From contig NZ_JAENHP010000030.1 in the NCBI RefSeq assembly GCF_016834655.1, positions 1-64,000 on the forward strand: DNA of 64,000 bases, in the 5' to 3' direction. The position numbers and the translations under genes are program-made. The notes below the pieces were generated by a model. It saw only the letters and a list, made by a program, of their open reading frames with translations. It did no database searches and had not been told where the DNA came from. Positions 7,409-17,234 of the stretch are shown in pieces. The first letter of the stretch is position 1, and each line of letters opens with the position of its first letter. The stretch comes from Paractinoplanes ovalisporus (GTDB lineage: Bacteria; Actinomycetota; Actinomycetes; Mycobacteriales; Micromonosporaceae).

Positions 7409-9514
7409 ATGGCCGAGTTGGCCATCGACCGCGGTTTTCTGCCGGCTTACGCCAAGCTGCAGCGGCCTGTGCAGCATGCGGTGCTGGCCGCGATCGAGAA
7501 GTTCTCCGCGCACACTCACGCCGGCCTGCACCTGGAGAAGCTCACCGGTGCAAAGGATCCGCACGTCCGTACCATCAGGATCGACCAGTTCTACCGTGGG
7601 GTCGTTCTCGCCCTCGGAGCCGAGCGTTATGCGCTGCTCAATGTGCTGCCCCACGACGACGCGAATACGTTCGCGATCCGGCGTCGGTTCACGGTGAATC
7701 AGGTGCTCGGTGTCCTCGAGGTGCGCGACCAGGCCGGAATCGAGGAGTTCACCCAGTCCACGCCGACGCCACCGACTGCGGCCGGGTTGTTCGCTCAGGT
7801 CTCGGCAGCGAATCTCGAACGGCTGGGCATCGACAAGGACATCATGCCGCTGCTGCGTGTCATCAGCACGGACCGGCAACTGGAAAGCCTGAGCACCTTG
7901 CTTCCGCAGGTTCAGTACGACGTCCTGACCGGGCTGGCCAGTGGGATGTCCGTACAGGCCGTCTGGGAGGAGATGGCCGAACGGATCGTCAGCGAGGTCG
8001 ACCCCGACGACCTGCTCACCGCCGCTCAGCGCACGCCCGAGCGGATCGCCTTCGTCTCCGGCCCGGTGGAGTTGGCGGCCATCCTCGCTCACCCGTTCGA
8101 CGTCTGGCGGACCTTCCTGCATCCCACCCAGCGCGACGTCGCTTACCGCGAGACCTACACCGGGCCGGCTCTGATCACCGGCAGTGCCGGCACCGGGAAA
8201 ACCGTCACTGGCCTGCACCGGGCGGTCTTCCTCGCCCAGCGGCTGCCCGACGACGGGTCGAAGGTACTGCTGACCACTTACACCCGTTCCCTCGCCGACG
8301 CCCTTGGCAAACAGCTGCGCCTTCTGACCTCTGATCGCGCAGTCCTGCAACGCATCGACGTCATCGGCGTCGACAAGCTGGCCCACCAGATCGTCACTCA
8401 GCAGGGCGGGAAGGTCACCATCGCGACCGACTCGAACACGGACCCGCTCTGGGAGGAAGCAGCCCGAACCGGCCCGACCTGGGTGAACCGTGCCGGTGCG
8501 GTCACCACGGTCAGCGCCGCCTTCCTCAAACGCGAATGGGAGCAGGTGATCCTGGCCCAGCAACTGGCTACAGCCGACGCCTACCGCGACAGCCCACGCA
8601 AAGGGCGGGGAGCCGGGCTGCGCGCGGCGCAACGCGACCAAGTCTGGGACGCGATCTCCGGTGTGGTCCGCAAGCTGGCCACGAAGCGAATCCGGACCCA
8701 CACCCAGCTCGCCGACGACGCAGCCGTCATCGCCGCGAGCTCATCACCTCGCTATCGACATGTCGTCGTGGACGAGGGGCAGGATCTGCACCCGGCGCAG
8801 TGGCGCCTGCTGCGCGCGCTCGTGGCCGTTGGCAAGAATGACATGTTCCTTCTCGCCGACCCCTACCAGCGCATCTACGACAGCCAGGTGTCGCTGACCC
8901 GGCTCGGTATCGCGGTGCGCGGTCGGACCCGCCGGCTCACCGTGAACTACCGGACCACCCACGAGATCCTGGACCTGTCCGTCAAGATCCTGAACGCCGA
9001 TGCGGTCGTCGGCCTGGACGACGCCCCTGACACCCTGGTCGGATACCGGTCGATCACCCGGGGCGACAGGCCGCAGCTGAGCACCCACCACAACCAGGAC
9101 GACGAGCTCGAAGGCCTGATCGAACGCGTCGGAACCTGGCTGGAGCAGGGTGTCGAACCCCATTCGATCGGGGTGGCGGCCCGTACCGGAAAGCTTGTTA
9201 AGACCATCACCGCGACGCTCGCCGGCGCATACATTCCGGTGGCCGACGACAAACAGGGCTCCGATGGTGTGCGGGTCGCCACCATGCACGGCATGAAGGG
9301 GCTCGAGTTCCGATGCCTCGCTGTGGTCGGCCTCAACCTCGGAGTCCTTCCGGCGGCCAACGCGGTGACCTCGGCCGCCGATGACCCGCACGCCCACCAG
9401 CAAGACCTGCAACGAGAGCGCTGCCTGCTGTTCGTGGCACTCACGAGGGCCCGTGACGTGCTCTACCTGTCGCACAGCGGTGAGCCGACCGAGCTACTGC
9501 CGGCCCTGACGTGA
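7409..9514 (+). CDS. UvrD/Rep-type helicase with N-terminal RelE/ParE-like domain
   Basis: 701 aa from the ATG at 7409; an in-frame GTG lies two codons earlier. Residues 1-95 resemble the RelE/ParE toxin fold (KLTGAKDPHVRTIRID, FYRGVVLAL, then HDDANTFAIRRR). The rest is superfamily 1 helicase: Walker A GSAGTGKT (about 257), Walker B VVVDEGQD (about 454), a UvrD-type VNYRTTHEI motif, and a C-terminal half with VRVATMHGMKGLEFR and LFVALTRARDVLYL. Its stop TGA overlaps the GTG start of cas3 (9511-9514), implying translational coupling. A helicase of this build is not a standard type I-E component. It may be a CRISPR accessory or a separate defence gene sharing the operon. Activity of the toxin-like domain is unknown. 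Confidence 0.85.
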   Translation: MAELAIDRGFLPAYAKLQRPVQHAVLAAIEKFSAHTHAGLHLEKLTGAKDPHVRTIRIDQFYRGVVLALGAERYALLNVLPHDDANTFAIRRRFTVNQVLGVLEVRDQAGIEEFTQSTPTPPTAAGLFAQVSAANLERLGIDKDIMPLLRVISTDRQLESLSTLLPQVQYDVLTGLASGMSVQAVWEEMAERIVSEVDPDDLLTAAQRTPERIAFVSGPVELAAILAHPFDVWRTFLHPTQRDVAYRETYTGPALITGSAGTGKTVTGLHRAVFLAQRLPDDGSKVLLTTYTRSLADALGKQLRLLTSDRAVLQRIDVIGVDKLAHQIVTQQGGKVTIATDSNTDPLWEEAARTGPTWVNRAGAVTTVSAAFLKREWEQVILAQQLATADAYRDSPRKGRGAGLRAAQRDQVWDAISGVVRKLATKRIRTHTQLADDAAVIAASSSPRYRHVVVDEGQDLHPAQWRLLRALVAVGKNDMFLLADPYQRIYDSQVSLTRLGIAVRGRTRRLTVNYRTTHEILDLSVKILNADAVVGLDDAPDTLVGYRSITRGDRPQLSTHHNQDDELEGLIERVGTWLEQGVEPHSIGVAARTGKLVKTITATLAGAYIPVADDKQGSDGVRVATMHGMKGLEFRCLAVVGLNLGVLPAANAVTSAADDPHAHQQDLQRERCLLFVALTRARDVLYLSHSGEPTELLPALT

Positions 9515-12366
9515 ACGACGTGGAACTGAGCACGGCGGGACTGAGCGCAGCCGCCCGCTCGGCGTGGGGAAAGACCGACCGTACGGGCCTGTCCGCGGTC
9601 GGCTGGCTACCCCTGTGGCGGCACATGGCCGACTCCGCCGACGTGGCCGGTCGGCTCTGGGAGCACTGGCTGAGCCCCGCAGTACGCCGCCGCATCGCCG
9701 ATGAACTGCCCGGCGGCGACGCCAGCGGCCGCACACTCGCGGTCTGGCTCGTCGGTGTGCACGACATCGGCAAGGCGACGCCGGCCTTCGCCGTCCAGGC
9801 ATCCTTCCGCGACCAGAGCGCCGGACTGGTCAATCGGATGCGCGACCAAGGGCTCGGTTATGACCGGGACCAGGTGTGCGCCGAGCGCCGCCGCGCCCGC
9901 CACGACGCCGCCGGGCACATCGTGCTCGCCGAGTGGCTGCGCGCCCAGGGCTGGGCCGACCCTCACGCGTACGCAGTCGTCGTTGGCGGTCACCACGGCA
10001 CCCCACCCACCGACGAGCTGCTGGACGGCATCCTGCTCCGCCGCTACCTGCTCGGCGACACAGCCTGGCAACAGGTCCAGAGCGAACTGCTCGCCTGGAT
10101 GACCACCCGCTCCGGCGCCGACAAATGGCTCAGTAGTTGGGCAGGCACCCCGCTGTCGCAGCCGGCGCAGGCGGCTCTCACCGGGCTCGTCATCGTCGCC
10201 GACTGGATCGCCAGCAACGAGGAATTCTTCCCCTACCTGCTCGACAAGTCCGACCTGGACCGTCTCCGAGCCGCCTGGACGAAGGTGGACCTGCCCATCC
10301 CATGGCTGGCGACCCCGCCGCCGGCCGACACGGTCGCGCTGTTCGCCACACGATTCGCCCTGCCCACCGGTGCGCTGCCGCGCCCCGTGCAGCAAACCGT
10401 CACCGACCTCGCCGCCGCCATGCCTGCACCCGGAATGATCATCGTCGAAGCGGCGATGGGGGAGGGGAAAACCGAAGCAGCACTCGCCGCGGTGGAAGTC
10501 CTCGCCCGGCGCACCGGAGCCTCCGGCTGCTACCTCGCCCTTCCCACCCGCGCCACCAGCGACGCCATGTTCCTCCGGATGCTGTCCTGGCTGCGCCGAC
10601 TACCCGACCGTCAGATCGGACGAGGCGACCACGCGGTAAGGCTCGCCCACGGCAAAGCCGCTCTCAACGCCGACTATGACCGGCTGCGCTTCAACTCGCT
10701 GCCGAGCGCCATCGGTGAGGACGCCGGCGGCGCCAAAATCGGCGTACATTCCTGGCTCGCCGGGTCGAAGCGGTCTCTGCTCTCCAGCTTCGTCGTCGGC
10801 ACCATCGACCAGCTGCTCCTGGCTGCACTGCGCAGCAAGCACCTGGTTCTGCGCCACCTCGGCCTGGCCGGGAAGGTCGTCGTCATCGACGAAGCGCACG
10901 CCTACGACGTCTACATGGGCCGTTTCCTGGACCGGGCACTGGAGTGGCTCGCTGCCTACGGCGTACCCGTCGTTGTGCTCTCGGCAACTTTGCCCGCGCA
11001 CCGACGTGCCGAATTGCTTGCGGCCTACGACACCGGCCGGCTCGGCCCACCACCGCCGCTCACCTGGCGCGACCGCGGCAAACCCAGGATCGACCCGTAC
11101 GAAGCCGTACGCGCCGACCTGCGCTACCCACTGATCACCACCTCGGCCGAGCAACGAGGCGGCACCACGGCAAGCTGCGCCGACTCCGGCCGCAGCAGCC
11201 AGATCCGCGTCCGCCGCCTCGACGACGAGCCGATGTCACTGACAGAGATGCTGCGCGAGCAACTACGCCACGGCGGCTGTGCCCTGGTCATTCGCAACAC
11301 CGTCGCCCGCGTCCAGGAAACCGCGGAGCAGCTCCGCGCAGCGCTCGGCCCGGACACACCCGTCTCGGTGGCGCACTCCCGGTTCATGGCTGTGGACCGG
11401 GCAGTGAAGGACCGCTGGCTCAACGACACGTTCGGACCGCCGGGTAATAGTCAGCGGCCGTACCGGCACATCGTCGTGGCCAGCCAGGTCGCCGAGCAGT
11501 CCCTCGACATCGACTTCGACCTGCTCGTCACCGACCTCGCACCGGTAGACCTGGTGCTGCAACGCATCGGACGCCTGCACCGTCACCCCCGAGATGACCG
11601 CCCGGCAGCGCTGGCCACCCCGACCTGCTGGATCACCGGAGCTGACTGGACCCATGAGCCTCCCGAGCCGGTCATCGGCTCCCGGCGGGTCTATCAGCCC
11701 GCCATGCTGCTGCGCAGCGCCGCCGTCCTACTGCCCTACCTGGACGGCGAACCGTTGCGGCTGCCGGCGGACATCGCGGCGCTCACCCAAGCTGCTTACG
11801 GCCCGGCGGACGTCGGCCCGACGACGTGGCAGCCCGCGCTGGCCGAGGCTGAGGCAAAACAGCGGGAAGCCTTCGCCGCCAAGGAACTGAAAGCCGATGG
11901 GTTCCGCCTCGCCGGCGTAGGCGAGCCCGGTACGGCTCTGATCGGCTGGCTCTCCGGCAGCGTCGGTGACGCGGACGACCAGACGGCACGAGGGCACGTA
12001 CGCGACACCGACGGAGAAACCCTCGAAGTTCTCCTATTGGTCCGCACCGAGCAGGGCCTAGTAATCCCGCCATGGATCGACGGGGGAGGAGTACACGTTC
12101 CCACCGCCAGCGAACCCGGACGGCGACTGGCCCGGGAGATCGCCCGATGCACTCTGCCTCTGCCCCGGTCGATGACCGACTCCGACGTCATCGACAGCGT
12201 CATCGAGGAGCTGGAGCGGCGGGTCGATCTCAGTGCCTGGCAGGACAGCCCCTGGCTTTCGGGGGAGCTGGTCGTGGACGTCGACGGAAGCGGCAACGCG
12301 CGTATCGGCTCCTTCGACCTCCACTACGACTCACATGAGGGCCTCCGGGTCACGCGCAACGACTGA
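9511..12366 (+). CDS. cas3: Cas3 HD nuclease-helicase, type I-E
   Basis: 951 aa, within the usual range. The N-terminal HD nuclease keeps the metal-binding set: HMADSADVAG, VGVHDIGKATPAF, ARHDAAGH and GGHHGTPP. The helicase part has Walker A AAMGEGKTEAAL, the DEAH box VVIDEAHAYD, motif III VLSATLP and motif VI QRIGRLHRH. Cascade recruits it to nick, unwind and degrade the displaced DNA strand. The GTG start overlaps the helicase stop by 4 nt. A 38-nt gap separates it from cse1. Confidence 0.95.
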   Translation: MNDVELSTAGLSAAARSAWGKTDRTGLSAVGWLPLWRHMADSADVAGRLWEHWLSPAVRRRIADELPGGDASGRTLAVWLVGVHDIGKATPAFAVQASFRDQSAGLVNRMRDQGLGYDRDQVCAERRRARHDAAGHIVLAEWLRAQGWADPHAYAVVVGGHHGTPPTDELLDGILLRRYLLGDTAWQQVQSELLAWMTTRSGADKWLSSWAGTPLSQPAQAALTGLVIVADWIASNEEFFPYLLDKSDLDRLRAAWTKVDLPIPWLATPPPADTVALFATRFALPTGALPRPVQQTVTDLAAAMPAPGMIIVEAAMGEGKTEAALAAVEVLARRTGASGCYLALPTRATSDAMFLRMLSWLRRLPDRQIGRGDHAVRLAHGKAALNADYDRLRFNSLPSAIGEDAGGAKIGVHSWLAGSKRSLLSSFVVGTIDQLLLAALRSKHLVLRHLGLAGKVVVIDEAHAYDVYMGRFLDRALEWLAAYGVPVVVLSATLPAHRRAELLAAYDTGRLGPPPPLTWRDRGKPRIDPYEAVRADLRYPLITTSAEQRGGTTASCADSGRSSQIRVRRLDDEPMSLTEMLREQLRHGGCALVIRNTVARVQETAEQLRAALGPDTPVSVAHSRFMAVDRAVKDRWLNDTFGPPGNSQRPYRHIVVASQVAEQSLDIDFDLLVTDLAPVDLVLQRIGRLHRHPRDDRPAALATPTCWITGADWTHEPPEPVIGSRRVYQPAMLLRSAAVLLPYLDGEPLRLPADIAALTQAAYGPADVGPTTWQPALAEAEAKQREAFAAKELKADGFRLAGVGEPGTALIGWLSGSVGDADDQTARGHVRDTDGETLEVLLLVRTEQGLVIPPWIDGGGVHVPTASEPGRRLAREIARCTLPLPRSMTDSDVIDSVIEELERRVDLSAWQDSPWLSGELVVDVDGSGNARIGSFDLHYDSHEGLRVTRND

Positions 12367-12404
12367 CAACCCGCCCATACGCACAACGCGATGGAGGCAG
12401 CAGA

Positions 12405-14061
12405 TTGGTAGACCTGAGCACTCCTGACAAGTACCCGCTGACCGATGAGGCGTGGATTCCGGTGCTGGACGCCGCTGGCCACCACCGCGAAGTCTCGCTG
12501 CGTGGGTTGTTCGAACAAGCCGGTGAGATCCGCATGATCGCCGGTGAGCTACCCACTCAGACGTTCGCGATCCTACGCCTCGCCCTCGCGATCCTGCATC
12601 GCAGCGCCGACGGCCCACCGAGTGAAGCCTCCTGGCAGTCGCTGTGGCGAGACCGGCGGTTGCCTCTGAACGATCTCACCGACTACCTCGACGAGTTCCG
12701 TGACCGGTTCGACCTGCTGCACCCGCAGCACCCCTTCTACCAGGTAGCCGACCTGCAGGCCGGCAAGGACAACACCTACGGGCTGGAACGGCTGATCGCC
12801 GACGTACCCAACGGCATGCCGTTTCTGACCAACCGCGCCGGGCCCGGCATGGAATCGATCTTGCCGGCCGAGGCAGCACGATGGCTGGTGCACTGCCACG
12901 CGTTCGACCCGGCAGGTATCAAGACCGGCGCGATCGGCGACACACGCGTGAAAAGCGGCAAGGGCTACTCGATCGGTGTCGGCGCCCTCGGCAACCTCGG
13001 CGGCGTTTATCTGGACGGCGCCAGTCTGCTGGAGACGTTGCTCCTCAACCTGGTACCGATCGGCCCGAGCCGGCAACAGCCCGACGACAGGGACGTGCCG
13101 GTATGGGAACGCGAACCCCACGGCGCCGCCGAGGAACCGGACACGACCAGAGGCCCGTACGGCCTGCTCAGTCTCTACACCTGGCAGTCGCGCCGAGTCA
13201 GGCTGTTCGGTGACGCCCGTGGCATAACCGGCGCAATGATCGCCATCGGAGACCGGCTCGACTGGCAGGACCGCCAGCTGCTGGAACCGATGAGCGTGTG
13301 GGGACGAAGCGCCCCGCGGGAACGCGCACAGAAGAAGACTCCGATCTACCTGCCACGGCCACACGATCACACCAGGACACTCTGGCGGGGGCTGGAGACG
13401 CTCCTGCCTCCGCCCGTAGCCGCAACCAGCGAACCGGCCCAGCGGCTCTCGCCGACAGTGCTGCAACGGCTGGCCCGTCTCACCCGCGACGGTGCGGTCA
13501 GCCGGGACTTCCAGGCACGACCGCACGCCGTCAGCATCACGTACGGGACCCAGCAGGCGGTCATCGACGAAGTCTTCTCCGACACGCTGACCATGAACGT
13601 TCTCCTGCTCGTCGAAGGCTCCCCGCTACGGACCACGGCCGTCGACGCCACAAACGATGCCGAGGCAGCGGTAAAAGCGTTACGGCGTCTCGCCACCAAC
13701 CTCGTCCGGGCTGCCGGCGGCTCTGATGACCCCGGCGACGCCGACCGCGCCGCCGAACGGGCCTACGCCGTGCTGGACCGGGTCTTCCGTGACTGGCTGG
13801 CCAACCTCGGACCGGACAGCGACCCGGCAACCGAACGCGCCGTCTGGCAAGACCGGGTGCGGCGAACTGTGCGCCGCATCGGCAGCGATCTAGTGGCGGC
13901 GGCTGGCCCGGCGGCCTGGGTCGGCCGGACCCAAGCTCGACCGCAACGGCCGGGAACTTCACTACTCCAGCTACCAGGCAGAGGCATGGTTCCTCCGCGA
14001 CCTGGCCAAGGAGCTCGCCTTACCGATCAACGCAGATAACCAGCAGGAGGTACCAGCATGA
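12405..14061 (+). CDS. casA: Cse1 (Cas8e), Cascade large subunit; apparent frameshift near the 3' end
   Basis: TTG start at 12405 with GGAGG at 12393-12397. The sequence follows Cse1/CasA: YPLTDEAWIPVL at the start, GELPTQTFAILRLALAIL, and GKGYSIGVGALGNLGGVYL in the middle. Cse1 recognises the PAM and recruits Cas3. As written, the frame stops at a TAA at 14037-14039 with an abnormal Pro/Arg-rich tail after AAWVGR. Shifting by one nt around 13929-13932 opens a normal Cse1-like tail (LHYSSYQAEAWFLRDLAKEL) ending at TGA 14059-14061, which overlaps the cse2 ATG as ATGA. The end given here assumes that frame. The cause could be a sequencing error, a real mutation, or recoding. Confidence 0.85.
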
Positions 14062-14729
14062 CGACAGTCGAGGTAGGCCCACCGGCCGTACCTGCGCGAA
14101 AGGCGTGGGGCAGACGCCGCGGTGACCTCGGGAATCACGTGGCACGCACCGTCGGCCGCCTGCAGGCGCAAGTCCTGCGCGATACTCCGCTACCCCAGGC
14201 GATCAGCGCACTCGCCCGGCTGCGCCGTGCCATCGGCCGCGACCCCGGTTTCGACTACACCCTCGAGGACTTCCTGTACGTCCCCGACGACCTGCTCGAC
14301 ACCTGGCCGAAAGAGACTGCCACCGAAGTCGAGCACGCCGTCCACGACGCGGTCAGCCTGTACGCGCTGCACCAGCAATCCCGCTCGGAACGGATGCACG
14401 TAGACGGCCGGGGACTTGGCCGGGCCATGTCCGAGCTTGTCCGGGTGTCAACGGGGCCGGACGGCGTGCGCCGCCGCTTCGCGGCGCTCGGCACTGCCAG
14501 CACCTACCACGAGAGCATCCATCACCTCCGCGGACTTATCACCATGCTGCGTGGCCATCAGATCCCGCTCGACTACGGGCTGCTCGCCGAGGACTTGCGA
14601 ACCCTCCAGCGCCCCGACGGCCGGCCGAAGGTGCAGGCCATCTGGGGCCGCGAGTTCTTCCGCAGCCGGCCAGCCACCCTGACCGACTCCGACACCGCGA
14701 CCGACACTCCCGAGGAGACCCCCGCATGA
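14058..14729 (+). CDS. casB: Cse2 (CasB), Cascade small subunit
   Basis: 223 aa, mostly helical and basic, with family-like segments AISALARLRRAIGRDPG, VEHAVHDAVSLYALHQQS and VRRRFAALGTASTYHESIHHLRGL. Cse2 dimers stabilise the R-loop along the crRNA-target duplex. Its ATG overlaps the frame-corrected cse1 stop by 4 nt, and its stop overlaps cas7e by 4 nt. It is somewhat longer than E. coli CasB, as is usual in actinobacteria. Confidence 0.93.
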   Translation: MTTVEVGPPAVPARKAWGRRRGDLGNHVARTVGRLQAQVLRDTPLPQAISALARLRRAIGRDPGFDYTLEDFLYVPDDLLDTWPKETATEVEHAVHDAVSLYALHQQSRSERMHVDGRGLGRAMSELVRVSTGPDGVRRRFAALGTASTYHESIHHLRGLITMLRGHQIPLDYGLLAEDLRTLQRPDGRPKVQAIWGREFFRSRPATLTDSDTATDTPEETPA

Positions 14730-15850
14730 ACCGCACCATCATCGACATCTACGCCCTGCAGACCGTCCCGCCGAGCAACCTCAACCGTGACGACACCGGT
14801 TCACCGAAGACCGCCATCTACGGTGGCGTACGCCGCGCCCGGGTCTCCAGCCAGGCATGGAAACGAGCCATCCGACTGGCCTTCAAAGACCTGCTCGACC
14901 GATCCCAGCTCGGCGAACGCACCAAGCGGGTCGGTGAATCCCTGGCGAACCGCATCAAAACCCTCGACCCGAGCCTGACCGACGAACAGGCCTCAGCGAT
15001 GGCCACCGAGGTACTCATCGCCGCCGGCGTCGCCAAAGCCGACAAGAAAAAGAGCGAGGCACCCAACGCCGAATCCGGCTACCTGCTGTTCCTCAGCCAC
15101 CGGCAGCTCGACAACCTCGCCGCCGCCACGCTGGAAGCCAGCCGCACCGGCACTGCCCTGGACAAGAGCCGATTCAAGGCACTGGCAAACAGCGAACACT
15201 CGGTCGACATCGCCATGTTCGGCCGGATGCTTGCCGACATGCCCGACATCAACGTCGATGCAGCCTGCCAGGTCGCCCACGCCATCAGCGTGCACGGCGT
15301 GGACAACGAGTTCGACTACTTCACTGCGGTCGACGACCGTAAGGACGACGTTGCGGAGACCGGCGCCGGCATGATCGGCACCATCGAGTTCAACTCGTCC
15401 ACCCTTTTCCGGTACGCAACGGTCGACGTGAACGCCCTGCACGAGACCCTTGGCTCGGCGGCCGCCACTCAGGCCGCGGTCAAGGCATTCCTGACGGGTT
15501 TCGCTCGCAGCATGCCGACCGGCAAGCAGAACACCTTTGCCCACCGCACCCTGCCCGACGCGATCATCGTGCGGGTGCGCGACACCCAGCCCATCAACCT
15601 GGTCGGCGCCTTCGAAACACCTGTCCGTGAGACCCAGGAAGCCGGGCGGATCAAACTGGCCGCCGACGCCCTGGCCGAGCACACCAAGGCAGTCGAAAGC
15701 GCCTACGGCGAACAGCCCACGGCAAGCTGGGTCACCCGAGTCGGTGAACAGACCTCAGCGCTGGCCGACCTCGGCAAGAGCGTCACCCTGGACGAACTTG
15801 TCCACGAGGTGGGGGAGCGGACCAACGCGGCGCTCGGACAGTCGGCATGA
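14726..15850 (+). CDS. casC: Cas7e (CasC/Cse4), Cascade backbone subunit
   Basis: 374 aa. The N-terminus has IDIYALQTVPPSNLNRDDTG and the family motif RRARVSSQAWKRAIR; later come HGVDNEFDYFTAVDD and GMIGTIEFNSSTLFRYA. Six copies form the crRNA-binding filament in type I-E Cascade. It overlaps both neighbours by 4 nt, so cse2, cas7e and cas5e are probably translationally coupled. Confidence 0.95.
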   Translation: MNRTIIDIYALQTVPPSNLNRDDTGSPKTAIYGGVRRARVSSQAWKRAIRLAFKDLLDRSQLGERTKRVGESLANRIKTLDPSLTDEQASAMATEVLIAAGVAKADKKKSEAPNAESGYLLFLSHRQLDNLAAATLEASRTGTALDKSRFKALANSEHSVDIAMFGRMLADMPDINVDAACQVAHAISVHGVDNEFDYFTAVDDRKDDVAETGAGMIGTIEFNSSTLFRYATVDVNALHETLGSAAATQAAVKAFLTGFARSMPTGKQNTFAHRTLPDAIIVRVRDTQPINLVGAFETPVRETQEAGRIKLAADALAEHTKAVESAYGEQPTASWVTRVGEQTSALADLGKSVTLDELVHEVGERTNAALGQSA

Positions 15851-16548
15851 CGGTTCTGCTCCTCAGACTCGCCGGACCACTCCAGTCCTGGGGCTCCTCG
15901 AGCCGCTTCGCGCGCCGCGGAACCGAGGTCGCGCCGACCAAGAGCGGCGTCATTGGCATGCTCGCCGCCGCCAAAGGCATACGACGTACCGAGCCGCTTA
16001 CCGAACTGCTCGGCCTGGAGTTCGGGGTGCGACTGGACCAGCCCGGCCAGATCACGCGCGACTTCCAGACCGCCCGCTCCCTCGACGGCCGGCGCAGCGC
16101 CCCCCTTACCTACCGCTTCTACCTGTCCGATGCGATCTTCCTCGCCGCCGTCCAGGGCGATGCCACGCTGATCCACGACCTGGCCGACGCCCTGAGGCGG
16201 CCCCGATACCCGCTCTACCTTGGCCGGCGATCCTGCCCACCGGCCGGCCCGGTCAGCCTCGGTGTCCAACAAAGCAGCCTGGACGACGCCCTGGACTCGT
16301 GGCCCTGGCTCGCCACCGAGCGATACCGCCTACGTGCCGCCCGCACTGCCCGGCTGGAGATCGTCCGTGACGCCCGGCCGGACGACCAACGCACCGAGAC
16401 TCATCCGGACGAGCCGGTCAGCTTCGACCCCGCCCACCGGCAGCACACCTGGCGGTCAGTACTCCGCCGCCACGTCGACGTCACCAACGACCTCGCGGAA
16501 CGGGCTGGCGTATCCGACCACGACCCGCTGAGCCTGCTGGGAGGCTGA
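15847..16548 (+). CDS. casD: Cas5e (CasD), crRNA 5'-handle binding subunit
   Basis: 233 aa beginning LLLRLAGPLQSWGSSSRFARR, the diagnostic start of Cas5 RAMP proteins, followed by PTKSGVIGMLAAAKG. A late segment includes YLGRRSCPPAGPV. Cas5e caps the Cascade filament by gripping the 5' handle of the crRNA. It overlaps cas7e by 4 nt and sits 2 nt before cas6e. Confidence 0.95.
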   Translation: MTVLLLRLAGPLQSWGSSSRFARRGTEVAPTKSGVIGMLAAAKGIRRTEPLTELLGLEFGVRLDQPGQITRDFQTARSLDGRRSAPLTYRFYLSDAIFLAAVQGDATLIHDLADALRRPRYPLYLGRRSCPPAGPVSLGVQQSSLDDALDSWPWLATERYRLRAARTARLEIVRDARPDDQRTETHPDEPVSFDPAHRQHTWRSVLRRHVDVTNDLAERAGVSDHDPLSLLGG

Positions 16549-16550
16549 CC

Positions 16551-17234
16551 ATGTTCCTCACCCGGTTCCAGATCAACCCAGCCCGCCGCGGAGCACGGAA
16601 ACTCCTCTCCTCTCCACAGGCAATGCACGCAGCAGTCCGGGCCGCGTTCCCGAAACCCGACGACTACGAGCGCCCCGGCAGCCGCACCCTCTGGCGGATC
16701 GACAAACCAGCCACCGCGACCGTCCACCTCTATCTGGTCAGCCCCGGCCGCCCTGACCTCACCCACCTCGTCGAACAGGCCGGCTGGCCAACCACCTCGG
16801 CCTGGGACACTCGCGAGTACGACCCACTGCTCGCCACCCTGCAACCCGGCCAACGCTGGGCCTTCCGGCTCACCGCCAACCCCACCCACAGCGGGCGCAA
16901 GACCGCCGACGCCAAGGAAACCCAACGCTTCGGCCATCTCCGGGAGAACGAACAACAGGACTGGCTGCTCCAGCGCGCCGCCCGAAACGGGTTCACCGTG
17001 GCAACCCAGCGCGACGGCCGGCCGAACCTACGCTTGCACCAGCGCCAGACACTCAGCTTCAAACGCGGCGCATACCCCGTCACCCTCACCACCGCGACCT
17101 TCGACGGCATCCTCGAAATCACCGACAAGGACCAATTCCGCGCCGCACTCAGCAGCGGCATCGGACACGCCAAAGCCTACGGCTGCGGCCTGCTCACCCT
17201 CGCCAAAGCCCAGGAGACAACGACCGGACAATGA
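16551..17234 (+). CDS. casE: Cas6e (CasE/Cse3) crRNA endoribonuclease
   Basis: 227 aa RAMP protein, MFLTRFQINPARR at the start. His26 (in QAMHAAVRAAF) aligns with the catalytic histidine of Cas6e. The glycine-rich C-terminus GIGHAKAYGCGLLTLA is the family hallmark. It cleaves array transcripts at the base of the repeat hairpin, which the CCCC/GGGG palindrome of both arrays would form, and stays on the crRNA 3' end. The stop overlaps the cas1 ATG as ATGA. Confidence 0.95.
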   Translation: MFLTRFQINPARRGARKLLSSPQAMHAAVRAAFPKPDDYERPGSRTLWRIDKPATATVHLYLVSPGRPDLTHLVEQAGWPTTSAWDTREYDPLLATLQPGQRWAFRLTANPTHSGRKTADAKETQRFGHLRENEQQDWLLQRAARNGFTVATQRDGRPNLRLHQRQTLSFKRGAYPVTLTTATFDGILEITDKDQFRAALSSGIGHAKAYGCGLLTLAKAQETTTGQ

